Of a DNA stretch of 64,000 bases, positions 42,737-52,379 are shown in pieces. Source of the stretch: Oceanobacillus sp. CFH 90083 (lineage in GTDB: Bacteria; Bacillota; Bacilli; Bacillales; Amphibacillaceae); assembly GCF_009389585.1 (NCBI RefSeq), contig NZ_VIYG01000004.1:186001-250000 (forward strand), in the 5' to 3' direction. Numbering within the stretch: position 1 is the first letter of the stretch; the number at the start of each line of letters is the position of its first letter. The position numbers were made by a program, and so were the translations under genes. Under the pieces are notes generated by a model. It did not search any database, was not told the DNA's origin, and was given only the letters and a program-made list of their open reading frames with translations.

Positions 42737-43696
42737 ATGACAGCGAATCAAATCCAGTTTCAGCAGCAGGAGTTAAAAGGCAGAGACTTTTTAACACTTG
42801 CAGATTATACAAAAGACGAAATTAATTATTTAATTGAATTAGCAGAGTATCAAAAGAAGCAGACCAAAGATGGTGTTACCATTGAACCGTTAAAAGGTAA
42901 AATGCTGGGGATGATTTTTGAAAAATCCTCGACAAGAACCCGTGTTTCTTTTGAAACGGGGATTTACCAGCTTGGCGGATCAGGAATTTTCCTAAGCTCC
43001 AAGGACCTCCAACTCGGCCGGGGGGAAACCATTTCAGATACGGCACAGGTGCTGTCCGGCTATTTGGATGGAATCATGATACGTACCTATAGTCAGTCTG
43101 ATGTGGAGGAACTGGCAAAGAATTCAAGTATTCCTGTTATCAATGGCTTAACCGATCTATACCATCCTTGTCAGGTGCTGGCTGATTTGCTAACTATTAA
43201 AGAGGTAAAAGGTGTATTGCAGGGGCAAAAAATTGTATATATTGGTGACGGTAATAACATGGCGCATTCTCTAATGATTGGTGCTGCAAAGATGGGAATG
43301 CATATTGTGACGGTAACACCGGAAAACTATAAGCCTGATGAACAGGTTACAGAAAAAGCAAAACAATTCGCTTCTGAGCATGGTGCAACAATTGAATGGA
43401 GTAATGATCCGGCTGCAGCTGTTAAAGATGCGGATGTTATTTATACAGATGTCTGGGCCAGCATGGGACATGAAGCAGAGCAAACACAGCGGGAGCAGGA
43501 ATTTCAACAGTTTCAAGTAAATGAAGCGCTTCTTGCTCAGGCGAAGTCAGATGTAACCTTTATGCACTGCCTTCCAGCACATCGCGGGGAAGAGGTATCA
43601 GCTGAAGTGATTGATGGGAAACACTCGGTTGTCTTCCAACAGTCTGAAAATCGTCTGCATGCGCAGAAGGCTTTGATGACAGCATTGATGGGCTAA
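42737..43696 (+). CDS. argF: Ornithine carbamoyltransferase
   Basis: A 319-residue enzyme with FEKSSTRTRVSFE (carbamoyl-phosphate site), NGLTDLYHPCQVLADL and FMHCLPAHRGEE, the HCLP ornithine-site motif. It joins carbamoyl phosphate and ornithine into citrulline. The start ATG 42737 is seven bases after AAAAGGGG; an upstream ATG at 42731 is too close. An ARG-box-like site over the promoter suggests the biosynthetic argF rather than catabolic arcB. No other arg gene is adjacent. Confidence 0.92.
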   Translation: MTANQIQFQQQELKGRDFLTLADYTKDEINYLIELAEYQKKQTKDGVTIEPLKGKMLGMIFEKSSTRTRVSFETGIYQLGGSGIFLSSKDLQLGRGETISDTAQVLSGYLDGIMIRTYSQSDVEELAKNSSIPVINGLTDLYHPCQVLADLLTIKEVKGVLQGQKIVYIGDGNNMAHSLMIGAAKMGMHIVTVTPENYKPDEQVTEKAKQFASEHGATIEWSNDPAAAVKDADVIYTDVWASMGHEAEQTQREQEFQQFQVNEALLAQAKSDVTFMHCLPAHRGEEVSAEVIDGKHSVVFQQSENRLHAQKALMTALMG

Positions 43697-43707
43697 TGTA
43701 AATAGAG

Positions 43708-43748
43708 AAGCAGGAGAGTCTGAATGTCAGATTCTCCTGCTTCTTTTA
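43708..43748. terminator. Bidirectional terminator between argF and amidohydrolase
   Basis: AAGCAGGAGA..TCTGA pairs with TCAGA..TCTCCTGCTT around a 3-base loop; flanking T/A runs serve both convergent genes. Confidence 0.88.
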
Positions 43749-43758
43749 TTATTTTAAG

Positions 43759-44886
43759 TTAGTCTGTTATTTTCTCACCATTAATAAATACATGACAAAG
43801 CTCAGACTGTGGATGAAATGGATTTCCTGCCCAAAGCAGAAAATCAGCGTCTTTTTCGGCTTCCAGTGTCCCTACCCGCTCCTCTACACCAAGATGTCTG
43901 GCTGCATTAGAGGTAATGGCTGCTAAAGCCTGTTGTTCGGTAAGCCCATTTTTGACTGCATGGATTGCGCTGGTCAGCAGATATTCAATTCCGACAACAG
44001 GATGATCTGTTGTGATGGAGCAGGATATACCAGCATCCATTAACGTTTTTATTGTACTCCAGCTTTTATCCTTCAGCTCTACCTTAGAGCGTGAAGACAT
44101 CGTCGGACCGACAGAAACCATGACATCATGCTTGGCGATATAATCAGCGATAAAATGGCCTTCTGTACAATGCTCAATCGTTACATTGATACCGAACTCC
44201 CTTTTTAAACGGAGTACGGTGATAATATCATCTGCACGATGCGCATGAACACGCAGCGGGATTTCTTTTTTTATCACTTTTGCTAGTTGTTCTAAACCAA
44301 GATTACATGTTGGATTCTCTTTTTCTGTGTATGCTTTTGCTTCCAGAAGCTTTTGCCTTAATAATGCTGCAACTCCCATTCGGGTAACCGGCATTTTTCC
44401 TTTTGATCCATGGAATCTTTTAGGGTTTTCACCAGTTGCTGCCTTCATACCGGATGTTTGGCGGATAACCATCTCATCAACGATATGACCGGCAGTTTTC
44501 AAAACAGACATCTCCCCGCCAATCACATTGGCACTTCCCGGCATTACCTGTACGGTTGTGATTCCCGATTTTCTGGCTGTTTTTAATCCCTCCTCACGAG
44601 GATTAATACCATCAATTGCCCTTACTTCAGGTGTAACAGGGTCAGAGGTTTCATTAAAATCAGCACCCTCCTGGCCGACGCCTTCCTCAGACACTCCTAA
44701 GTGCGTGTGCACATCAATCAGCCCGGGAGTAATAATATAATCCTCTCCGTCAATAACGCGGTAATGCTGCGATGCATCCAGCTCCTTTGTAATTTTTTCA
44801 ATCTTTCCATCACGGACAAAAAGGTGAGAATTCTCTAATATTTCTTCCTTACCATTCCATATCGTCGCGTTACTAATTACAAACAT
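43759..44886 (-). CDS. Amidohydrolase (imidazolonepropionase/dihydroorotase-like fold)
   Basis: A 375-residue metal-dependent amidohydrolase. GLIDVHTHLGV gives the HxH ligands; RVHAHRADD, IEHCTEGH and SITTDHPV supply the other histidines and the catalytic aspartate. KDADFLLWAGNPF near the C-terminus is typical of the family. The start ATG 44886 follows GGAGGAG; a GTG at 44892 is too close. It probably hydrolyses an amide or cyclic amide in the cytoplasm. The peptidase and M20 hydrolase nearby suggest peptide or amide salvage. Confidence 0.85.
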   Translation of the reverse strand: MFVISNATIWNGKEEILENSHLFVRDGKIEKITKELDASQHYRVIDGEDYIITPGLIDVHTHLGVSEEGVGQEGADFNETSDPVTPEVRAIDGINPREEGLKTARKSGITTVQVMPGSANVIGGEMSVLKTAGHIVDEMVIRQTSGMKAATGENPKRFHGSKGKMPVTRMGVAALLRQKLLEAKAYTEKENPTCNLGLEQLAKVIKKEIPLRVHAHRADDIITVLRLKREFGINVTIEHCTEGHFIADYIAKHDVMVSVGPTMSSRSKVELKDKSWSTIKTLMDAGISCSITTDHPVVGIEYLLTSAIHAVKNGLTEQQALAAITSNAARHLGVEERVGTLEAEKDADFLLWAGNPFHPQSELCHVFINGEKITD

Positions 44887-45013
44887 ACACACTCTCCTCC
44901 GACAAAAATCTTATTGATTTATGAATTTTTTTAATCTATAATCAGTTTATTATAAGTTTATTAATTAAATTCAGATAATAGACAAATTTAAGTAGACTTA
45001 TAATAGTTTTACT

Positions 45014-45190
45014 TTACACTTTAAGAAAATATAAAAATTTTAAGGAATAAAGTTTAAGGACAGCAGCTTTGACGGGAAAAGTAATCATAAAGCTCTTCGA
45101 TGGAACGAGTAATCGCAGTCCCAGTCCCATTTCAGTCCCGGCAAAGACAATCAATCTACAACTTACAGCCTTGACGTGCCTAGTTTTCTT
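45014..45190 (-). repeat. Composite intergenic repeat (module Y ends, module X inside)
   Basis: Read on the minus strand it runs from AAAGAAAACTAGGCACGTC through GGGACTGGGACTGCGATT and ACTCGTTCCATCGAAGAGC to TTTCTTAAAGTGTAA. This is the same order as the 52823-53005 element. The remainder of the 44887-45235 gap is AT-rich with no gene. Confidence 0.7.
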
Positions 45191-45235
45191 TATCGTATAG
45201 TAAAACGTATAAATATTCAACATTGGAGGGATTAC

Positions 45236-47026
45236 ATGCAAGAGAACGGCGAGAAAGCTTTACTGGAATATTTGACTGCTAAGGGAGCATACAATCCCCA
45301 AAAAATTGGTGATTCGGATATGTTTACTTTTCTTGCTAACCGCACAGGACGGCCTCAAGCCTGGACAGTGAATCAGCATGGAGATTTAGAAGCCTTTACA
45401 AAGATGCCGGACCGTGTTCTGGAAGTATACCATTCTCCAACTGGACAGAAGTCGATTATAGCTTCTGACTTTGAGGGAAATGAAAAACAGCAGTTTTATA
45501 TGACAAGAGATAAAGGGCAAACCATCGACGATTTAGTTGTTTCCAAAGATCATTTTCATGAATTTGGAGGCTGGTCGCCTGACGAAAAAAGGATTGTCTT
45601 TGCGAGTAATCGCAGACATCCTGGCTATTTTGATATCTTAGTGTGTGATATAGAAACAGGAGAGGTACAAACGGTATATGAAACAAATACGAACTGTACA
45701 GCATTATGCTGGACCAGAGATGGAAGCGGTATCGTGATTAGTTTGAAAGTCTCAAATATTGATAATCAGTTACATATTCTAGATATAGAGTCAGGGGAGA
45801 CAACTTCAATTGGCAATACGGATATTCCTGCACGGTATCATTCTGTACAGCTTGGGCAGGATGGAAAAACTGGCTATCTTGTAACGGATGAAGGAAGAAA
45901 TACATTAGCAATTGCTTCCTTTTCGCTGGATGCTCCAGAGAAAATCCAGTATCTTCTTAAAGAGGATCAATGGGATATAGAAGAAATAAAGTTATCTCCA
46001 GATGAAACAAAGCTTGCTTACTCTCTAAATAAAGGAGGAAGCTCGCAATTAGCTGTATATAATCTGAGTGATAGATTTATAGAAACCATAGAAAGTGTTC
46101 CATCAGGTGTTTATCAATCGATCAACTGGTTAAGTGAAGAGAAATTACTGGTTGGAGTCACAAGTGCTGTGATTCCGGGTGACATTTGGAAGGTTGACAT
46201 TGCTGCAGATCAATCAGATCGGTTAACGCATATTACTCCAGATTCAGATATAGCAAAACAATGGCTGAAACCGGAGCTCCACCAATTTACATCCTTTGAT
46301 GGATTAGAGATCCCTTATTTCCTATATGGTAAGCGGGAAGCGAATCAGCCGGTAATGATTTATGTTCATGGCGGTCCAGAAAGTCAAATACGGAATGAAT
46401 ACAATCCAGTTATTCAATTTCTGGCTTCCCAGGGCTATGCAGTAGCTGCACCAAATGTCAGAGGAAGTATGGGCTATGGCAGAGAATATGTTCAATTAGA
46501 CGATGTTTGTAAGCGGATGGATTCTGTCGCTGATTTGAATTACCTTGTTAAAGATTTGACAGAAGAGCATCAGGCAGATAAGGATCGTATAGGCATTATG
46601 GGTAGAAGCTATGGAGGGTTTATGGTGCTGGCAGCAATTACACACTATCCAGCATTATGGGCAGCAGCCGTTGATATTGTTGGAATCAGTCATTTCCGTA
46701 CATTCCTGGAAAATACAGGGCCATGGAGAAGGAGACTGCGCGAGCAAGAGTATGGCTCATTGGAAAAAGATGTAGACTTCTTTGAGGAAATTGCACCATT
46801 AAACCATACAGACAAGATAGAAGTGCCGCTTCTTATTTTCCATGGAAGGAATGATACCCGTGTCCCAGTATCTGAGGCAGAGCAGCTGACAAGTGATTTA
46901 GAAAAACAAAATAAGGATGTGGAGCTGGTTATATTTGATGATGAGGGGCATCAGACAGAGAAACTGGAAAATCACATTCTGATGAATACGAAAATTGTTG
47001 CGTTTATGAATCATTATTTAAAATAA
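45236..47026 (+). CDS. S9 family (prolyl-oligopeptidase-like) serine peptidase
   Basis: A 596-residue cytosolic protein. The N-terminal two thirds (to about residue 340) form a beta-propeller with WD40-like PD repeats (GWSPDEKRIVFASNRR, KLSPDETKLAYSLN). The C-terminal alpha/beta-hydrolase domain has VHGGPESQ, the nucleophile in GRSYGGFMVL, HGRNDTRVPVSEA and the histidine in DDEGHQTEK. It resembles acylaminoacyl- or dipeptidyl-peptidases. The start ATG 45236 has TTGGAGGG upstream. The next gene encodes a peptide-type binding protein, which fits peptide use. Confidence 0.9.
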   Translation: MQENGEKALLEYLTAKGAYNPQKIGDSDMFTFLANRTGRPQAWTVNQHGDLEAFTKMPDRVLEVYHSPTGQKSIIASDFEGNEKQQFYMTRDKGQTIDDLVVSKDHFHEFGGWSPDEKRIVFASNRRHPGYFDILVCDIETGEVQTVYETNTNCTALCWTRDGSGIVISLKVSNIDNQLHILDIESGETTSIGNTDIPARYHSVQLGQDGKTGYLVTDEGRNTLAIASFSLDAPEKIQYLLKEDQWDIEEIKLSPDETKLAYSLNKGGSSQLAVYNLSDRFIETIESVPSGVYQSINWLSEEKLLVGVTSAVIPGDIWKVDIAADQSDRLTHITPDSDIAKQWLKPELHQFTSFDGLEIPYFLYGKREANQPVMIYVHGGPESQIRNEYNPVIQFLASQGYAVAAPNVRGSMGYGREYVQLDDVCKRMDSVADLNYLVKDLTEEHQADKDRIGIMGRSYGGFMVLAAITHYPALWAAAVDIVGISHFRTFLENTGPWRRRLREQEYGSLEKDVDFFEEIAPLNHTDKIEVPLLIFHGRNDTRVPVSEAEQLTSDLEKQNKDVELVIFDDEGHQTEKLENHILMNTKIVAFMNHYLK

Positions 47027-47067
47027 TACATCAAGAAATGTTGTTAAAATGTTCATTTTGCAAGTGA

Positions 47068-47081
47068 TAAAAACGCTTGCA
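47068..47081. promoter_or_regulatory. cre-like site inside a TGCAAG/CTTGCA dyad
   Basis: TAAAAACGCTTGCA matches the catabolite-response element with one mismatch at the second position. It overlaps the right arm of the dyad TGCAAG (47059-47064) and CTTGCA (47076-47081), shortly before the binding-protein gene. Confidence 0.4.
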
Positions 47082-47114
47082 GAATAGTGTTTTATGATGA
47101 CAGGAGGAGACAGC

Positions 47115-48707
47115 ATGAAAAAATTTCACTTCGTATTTTTTATGAGCATCATCATGTCAATTTTAGTGTTAGCCGGTTGTGCAAGTGAACCAAATGAGAC
47201 AGAGGAAGGTTCAGGAAATGAGGATCAAGTTCAGGAAGGCGGAGATTTAGTAATTGCTACAGTTTCCGATGCAGTTTCTTTAGACCCGGGCGCTGTAAAT
47301 GATGTACCTTCGTTTGATGTGCAATATAATATTTTTGAAAAACTGGTAAAGCATGATGAAGACATGAATTTAATTCCCAGTCTGGCAACAGAGTGGGAGC
47401 AGGTTGATGATACGACTTGGGAGTTCAAATTGCAGGAGGGTGTAACTTTTCATGATGGTGAGCCTTTCAATGCAGAGGCGGTAAAAGTAAATGTGGAGAG
47501 AATGATGGACCCTGATGTAGGATATCCGACGGCAAATATGGTTGAAATGATTGAAGCAGTTGAAGTGATAGATGACTATACCGTTCAAATTAAAACAGAG
47601 TATCCATTTCCGGGGCTTGTGGCTAATTTAGGTCATCCTATGGGAGCAATGATTTCACCAAAGCAGATTGAAGAAGACTATGCAGCAATGGAAGAAGGAG
47701 AAAGTCCTGGATCTGTCATTAATGCACATCCAATCGGAACAGGTTATTTTACATTTGATGAGTGGGCATCAGGCCAATATATTCGCCTTGTCAAAAATGA
47801 AGATTATTGGGATGGATCAGCAAAACTTGATTCTGTAACGTTTAAAGTGGTTCCTGAAGATTTAACAAGATTGGCAGAGCTGCAGACAGGAGATTCGCAT
47901 ATTTCTAATCCGCTCAGCTCTTCAGATATTGGGCAGGTCGAACAATCTGAAGATCTGGAAATGTATCAGCAAAGCAGTGTGTCCTTAGACTATATTGGAT
48001 TTAATACACAAAAAGAGCCGTTTAATGATAAACGTGTCCGTCAAGCAATATCTATGGCATTAGATAAAGGCCAAATTCTTGATGGTGTTGTAAATGGCTA
48101 TGCATTGGAGGCTGAAGGACCGCTTTCTCCAGGCGTATTTGGCTATGATGAAAGCTTGGAAGGATTGGAATATGATATAGAGGCTGCCAAAGAACTTCTG
48201 GCAGAAGCAGGATATCCGGACGGGTTTTCAACAACGCTTTGGACGAATGAGACGCGTGAACGTGCAGATATTGCTACAAATGCACAAGCACAGTTAAAAG
48301 AAATTGGTATTGATATTAATATTGAAATGATGGAGTGGGGAGCATACCTTGAGCAGATTGGAAATGGCGAGCATGATATGTTTATTTTGGGCTGGTCGAA
48401 CAGTACAGCAGATGCCGACCTTGGATTGGCTCCATTATACCATTCCGATAATTTAGGACCTCCCGGCAACCGGACGTTTATTCAGAATGATGAATTAGAT
48501 GCATTGTTGGATGCAGGGCGTCAAGAAGTTGATGAGGAGAAGAGGCTGGACATTTATAAAGAAGCGCAGGAATTGTTAATTGATGAAGCACCGATGATTT
48601 ATATTATGCATAAAGACTATCTCCTTGCTCAAAGGACAGAGGTTCAAAACCTAGAAATGCTGCCTACAAAAATGATGCTGTTAAAGGATGTCTATTTAGA
48701 GCAATAA
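47115..48707 (+). CDS. Family 5 oligopeptide/dipeptide-type substrate-binding lipoprotein, copy 1
   Basis: A 530-residue SBP_bac_5 protein. The signal peptide ends ILVLAGC with the lipidated cysteine at residue 22, then an acidic linker. VSLDPGAVNDVPSFDVQYNI, FHDGEPFNAEAVKVN and SNPLSSSDIGQVEQ match glutathione/dipeptide-binding GsiB-like proteins. The start ATG 47115 has AGGAGGAG upstream. No permease or ATPase gene is adjacent; the next gene is a close paralogue. The ligand is unknown, with peptides or aminobenzoyl-glutamate-like amides plausible from the neighbours. Confidence 0.9.
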   Translation: MKKFHFVFFMSIIMSILVLAGCASEPNETEEGSGNEDQVQEGGDLVIATVSDAVSLDPGAVNDVPSFDVQYNIFEKLVKHDEDMNLIPSLATEWEQVDDTTWEFKLQEGVTFHDGEPFNAEAVKVNVERMMDPDVGYPTANMVEMIEAVEVIDDYTVQIKTEYPFPGLVANLGHPMGAMISPKQIEEDYAAMEEGESPGSVINAHPIGTGYFTFDEWASGQYIRLVKNEDYWDGSAKLDSVTFKVVPEDLTRLAELQTGDSHISNPLSSSDIGQVEQSEDLEMYQQSSVSLDYIGFNTQKEPFNDKRVRQAISMALDKGQILDGVVNGYALEAEGPLSPGVFGYDESLEGLEYDIEAAKELLAEAGYPDGFSTTLWTNETRERADIATNAQAQLKEIGIDINIEMMEWGAYLEQIGNGEHDMFILGWSNSTADADLGLAPLYHSDNLGPPGNRTFIQNDELDALLDAGRQEVDEEKRLDIYKEAQELLIDEAPMIYIMHKDYLLAQRTEVQNLEMLPTKMMLLKDVYLEQ

Positions 48708-48725
48708 AATATAGATAGAAGAAAA

Positions 48726-48764
48726 CAGAATGCTGCTATTTATTAGCAGCGATTCTGCTTTTTA
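48726..48764 (+). terminator. Terminator between the two binding-protein genes
   Basis: CAGAATGCTGCT and AGCAGCGATTCTG pair with a one-base bulge around a 7-base loop, then CTTTTT. The second gene therefore may have its own promoter. Confidence 0.7.
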
Positions 48765-48817
48765 GAACAGCGTTAGTAAAGATATTCTATTTATTTTTTC
48801 ATGATGAGGATGAGTAT

Positions 48818-50413
48818 ATGAACAAAAAGAGCGATTTCTGGAGTTTTTTGATTATGATTACGTTAAGTATGCTGGTATTGGCTGCCTGTGCCAGTGAACC
48901 GGATGGAGCAGGAGAAGGTGCGTCTGGCGATGAAGTGCAGACAGGTGGAGATCTGGTGATTGCTACGGTTTCTGATGCTGTTTCCCTAGACCCTGCCGGA
49001 GCAAACGATGTACCTTCATTTGATGTACAATATAATATTTTTGAAAAATTAGTTAAGTATGATCAAGAGATGAATTTACTGCCAAGTCTGGCAACAGAAT
49101 GGGAAACAATTGATGATACCACCTGGGAATTTAAACTTCAGGAAGGTGTGTCCTTTCATGATGGTGAGCCTTTCAATGCAGAAGCAGTGAAGGTTAATCT
49201 GGAGCGTTCCTTAGACCCGGAGGTCGGAGCTCCTGCTTCATATTTAATTGAAATGATTGAAGAGGTAGAACCGGTAGATGAGTATACAGTACACATTAAA
49301 ACGGAATATCCAATCCTTGGATTGCCGGCACATTTGGCACATTCTATCGGGGCGATGATCTCACCGAAGCAAATTGAAGAAGATTATGCAGCAATGGAGA
49401 ATGGAGAGAATCCAGGGTCTGTCATCAACGCAAATCCAATTGGAACAGGCTATTTTAAATTTGATGAATGGCAGACCGGCCAATACATCCGATTAATGAA
49501 AAATGAAGATTATTGGGATGGAGAAGCCAACCTGGATACAGTGACCTTTAAAGTTGTCCCGGAGGATCTGACAAGAATTGCTGAATTACATGCCGGGGAA
49601 TCACATGTTTCCAATCCGCTCAGCTCTTCAGATATTGATCAAATTGAGCAGGAAGAAGATTTAGAAGTATACCAGCAAAGCAGTGTTTCTTTAGACTTTT
49701 TGGGGTTTAATATGAACAAGGAGCCATTTAGTGATAAAAGAGTTCGTCAGGCAATCTCGATGGCAGTAGATAAAGGACAAATTATTGAAGGTGTTACAAA
49801 TGGCTATGCACAGGAAGCTGTTGGACCACTGGCACCAGATGTCGTTGGTTCTGCCGAAGACTTGACAGGGCTGGAGTATGATGTTGATGCTGCCAAAGAA
49901 CTGCTGGCAGAGGCAGGATATCCGGACGGGTTTTCAACAACGCTTTGGACAAATGAAACTCGGGAGCGTACAGATATTGCTACCAACATTCAAGCACAGT
50001 TAAAAGAAATCGGGATTGAAGTGAGCATTGAAATGTTTGAATGGGGTTCTTATCAGGAAAAAATCAACAATGGTGAGCATGAGATGTTTCTTATGGGCTG
50101 GTCCACAGGCACAGGAGATGCAGATGCGGGCCTGAGACCGCTGTTCCATTCAGATAATCATGGTTCTGCCGGAAACCGCTTCTTTATAGAAAATGAGGAG
50201 CTTGATGAATTATTAGTTGCAGGACTTCAGGAGCTTGATGAGGAAGAACGGTTTAATATTTATGAAGATGCACAAGAATTGCTGGTTGAGGAAGCACCGA
50301 TGCTTTATATTATGCATAAAGACTATTTAATGGCTGTTAATACATCCGTGAAGAATTTGGAAATGCTTCCGACAAAATACTTGCTGCTAAAGGATGTTTA
50401 TATAGAACAATAA
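48818..50413 (+). CDS. Family 5 substrate-binding lipoprotein, copy 2 (tandem paralogue)
   Basis: A 531-residue protein nearly collinear with copy 1 over its whole length: the same VSLDPAGANDVPSFDVQYNI, FHDGEPFNAEAVKVN, SNPLSSSDIDQIEQ and the same C-terminal MLPTK.LLLKDVY.EQ ending. The lipobox is LVLAAC with Cys24. Differences cluster in the linker and at ligand-contact regions (for example GAPASYLIEMIEE against GYPTANMVEMIEA). It is a recent tandem duplication, perhaps with changed ligand preference. No transporter channel genes accompany it. Confidence 0.9.
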   Translation: MNKKSDFWSFLIMITLSMLVLAACASEPDGAGEGASGDEVQTGGDLVIATVSDAVSLDPAGANDVPSFDVQYNIFEKLVKYDQEMNLLPSLATEWETIDDTTWEFKLQEGVSFHDGEPFNAEAVKVNLERSLDPEVGAPASYLIEMIEEVEPVDEYTVHIKTEYPILGLPAHLAHSIGAMISPKQIEEDYAAMENGENPGSVINANPIGTGYFKFDEWQTGQYIRLMKNEDYWDGEANLDTVTFKVVPEDLTRIAELHAGESHVSNPLSSSDIDQIEQEEDLEVYQQSSVSLDFLGFNMNKEPFSDKRVRQAISMAVDKGQIIEGVTNGYAQEAVGPLAPDVVGSAEDLTGLEYDVDAAKELLAEAGYPDGFSTTLWTNETRERTDIATNIQAQLKEIGIEVSIEMFEWGSYQEKINNGEHEMFLMGWSTGTGDADAGLRPLFHSDNHGSAGNRFFIENEELDELLVAGLQELDEEERFNIYEDAQELLVEEAPMLYIMHKDYLMAVNTSVKNLEMLPTKYLLLKDVYIEQ

Positions 50414-50606
50414 AGTGAAACTTCACGCAGTAGGAAGCTTTTAAACCATTGTGTCAGGGATAAAGGATAAGTGCGTGACGTCGTGTAATGGGTACAGTAC
50501 TGAAGCAGCCTGCCTACCTGTATACGGCTCTGCTGGGACTGAGACTAAGATTACTCATCCCGTCCAAAGCGTGCAGTTTATCGATCTTTTTGAACAAGTC
50601 CTATAA
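50411..50606 (+). repeat. Composite intergenic repeat: module Z, module X and a MITE-like right end
   Basis: It begins ATAAAGTGAAACTTCACGCA (degenerate Z), contains CTGCTGGGACTGAGACTAAG and ATTACTCATCCC (X, 50533-50565) and ends TATCGATCTTTTTGAACA, the right end of the MITE-like elements at 59.2 and 62.0 kb. The rest of the gap to 50795 shows only a small GCAGC/GCTGC-type hairpin near 50626-50655. Confidence 0.6.
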
Positions 50607-50795
50607 TAATTTATTCTTAAGATGAGAGCAGCTGCTAACCTTTAGTGGCTGCTCCATATTTTTTGATAGATTATAATAAAAAGGGAATCCCTATTGACTA
50701 TGATAAGGATGAGCGTATACATCTGCCTGGGAATGATTATATTAGCTTGACTCTTCATTTATTGATACATTTCACATACTGAAGGAGGAGAAGTA

Positions 50796-52079
50796 ATGCT
50801 TAAAGAATTGAAACATTTTGCTGTTCAGACACGCAGGAAATTCCACACATTTCCGGAAGTGGGATTTACAGAGTTTATTACAACCTTTGAAATTTATCAA
50901 ATGCTGCAAAATTTATCCTTTCATTTATACATAGGGAAAGAAATAATGGATAGTGATGAGCGCTTTGGTGTTCCTAAAGTGGAAGAAATAGAAGCAAGTA
51001 AAGCAAGAGCGATAGCATATGGCGTCCCGGAAGCTTTTGCAGAAAAGCTTGATGGCGGTCATACAGGGGTGATTGCTGTCTTAGACACAGGCAGAAAAGG
51101 TCCGCATATTGCCATGCGATATGATATTGACGGGCTGCCTATTATCGAGTCTGATGAAGCAGGTCATGTCCCGGCTGATAAAGGGTTTCAGTCACAGCAT
51201 CCAAAGGAAATGCATGCATGTGGTCATGATGGACATATTAGTATTGGACTGGCCGTAGCAAAATATTTAGATAAGCATAAGGATGAATTGACGGGAAAAT
51301 TTACGATGATCTTTCAGCCGGCAGAAGAAGGATTAAGAGGAGCCAATAGTATTGTGCAAAAGGGCTGGCTGGATAATGTGGATTATTTTATGAGTGGACA
51401 TTTAGGTATCCACGCTTTGCAAGCAGGCAGTGTAGCGGCAACTGCTGAGCAAATATTAGCAAGTACTAAATTTGATGTAACCTTCAAAGGGAAATCTGCA
51501 CATGCCGGAGTAGAACCAAATGAAGGAAGAAATGCCTTGAATGCAGCAGCAACAGCTCTTCTTCAGTTACAGGCTATTCCCAGGCATCGGGACGGGACGA
51601 CAAGAATAAATGTAGGTCATTTATCTGGCGGCAGCGGACGCAACGTGATTGCAGACAAAGCTGTGATGATGGCAGAGACACGTGGAGAGACAACAGCGTT
51701 AAATCAATATATGTATCAAGAGGCTGAAAGAATCATTCAGGCATCTGCTGCAATGTACAACGTTAAGGCAAGTATTTCATTTATGGGGCAAGGATTAGGT
51801 TCCGTATGTGATGCAGAATGGGTTGCCATTGTCAAGGATGCATGTAAAAATAATCCTGATGTGACAAAAGTCTTTGATATGCTGCCCTTACAGGCTTCAG
51901 AAGATGCATCCTATATGATGGACCATGTTCAAAAAAGTGGCGGTATTGCCACGTATATGATTTTTCCAAGCCCCTTACCTGTCGGACACCATCATCCGCA
52001 ATTTGATATCGATGAGGCTGCTATTCGGACAGCTGTATCTGTATACATTGATGTTATCAATTATTTGCAGCATCGCTAA
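50796..52079 (+). CDS. M20 family amidohydrolase, AbgA-like
   Basis: A 427-residue M20D metallopeptidase. MRYDIDGLPIIE, the metal motif MHACGHDGHISIGL and FQPAEEGLRGA are visible, and the central dimerisation domain (residues about 215-335) has GKSAHAGVEPNEGRNA. The C-terminal PSPLPVGHHHPQFDIDE completes the site. The N-terminal stretch with an insert at about residues 50-85 is typical of AbgA-like p-aminobenzoyl-glutamate hydrolases. The start ATG has GGAGGAG upstream. With the two binding proteins and S9 peptidase upstream, a role in salvaging peptides or folate fragments is likely. Confidence 0.88.
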   Translation: MLKELKHFAVQTRRKFHTFPEVGFTEFITTFEIYQMLQNLSFHLYIGKEIMDSDERFGVPKVEEIEASKARAIAYGVPEAFAEKLDGGHTGVIAVLDTGRKGPHIAMRYDIDGLPIIESDEAGHVPADKGFQSQHPKEMHACGHDGHISIGLAVAKYLDKHKDELTGKFTMIFQPAEEGLRGANSIVQKGWLDNVDYFMSGHLGIHALQAGSVAATAEQILASTKFDVTFKGKSAHAGVEPNEGRNALNAAATALLQLQAIPRHRDGTTRINVGHLSGGSGRNVIADKAVMMAETRGETTALNQYMYQEAERIIQASAAMYNVKASISFMGQGLGSVCDAEWVAIVKDACKNNPDVTKVFDMLPLQASEDASYMMDHVQKSGGIATYMIFPSPLPVGHHHPQFDIDEAAIRTAVSVYIDVINYLQHR

Positions 52080-52110
52080 ATTGGTTTCCGCATGTTTAAA
52101 ATAATAATCA

Positions 52111-52151
52111 TGGAAAAAGATTATCTTCTTTCGGAGAGGGTGATCTTTTTC
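52111..52151 (+). terminator. Terminator after the M20 gene
   Basis: GAAAAAGATTATC pairs imperfectly with GTGATCTTTTTC around a 14-base loop. Beyond it the gap to 52379 has no further feature I can name. Confidence 0.6.
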
Positions 52152-52379
52152 GTAGTGCCATTATGGAGATTAAATGATTTGAATTTCAATTCCTTCTAAG
52201 GTAGAATCACTTGTTACAGGTTATTTTAGCGATGTACAAATCTAAACAGTTTTGTGGAGATAATGTTTAATGAAAGCTGTTGTAAAGCTTGCGCTATCAT
52301 AAAGGACAGCCGAAATCATGCTAAGGATAAAAGGCTGCTTAAAAAGGAATCTTAATAAAGGGAAAGGGGAGAGTTATCA

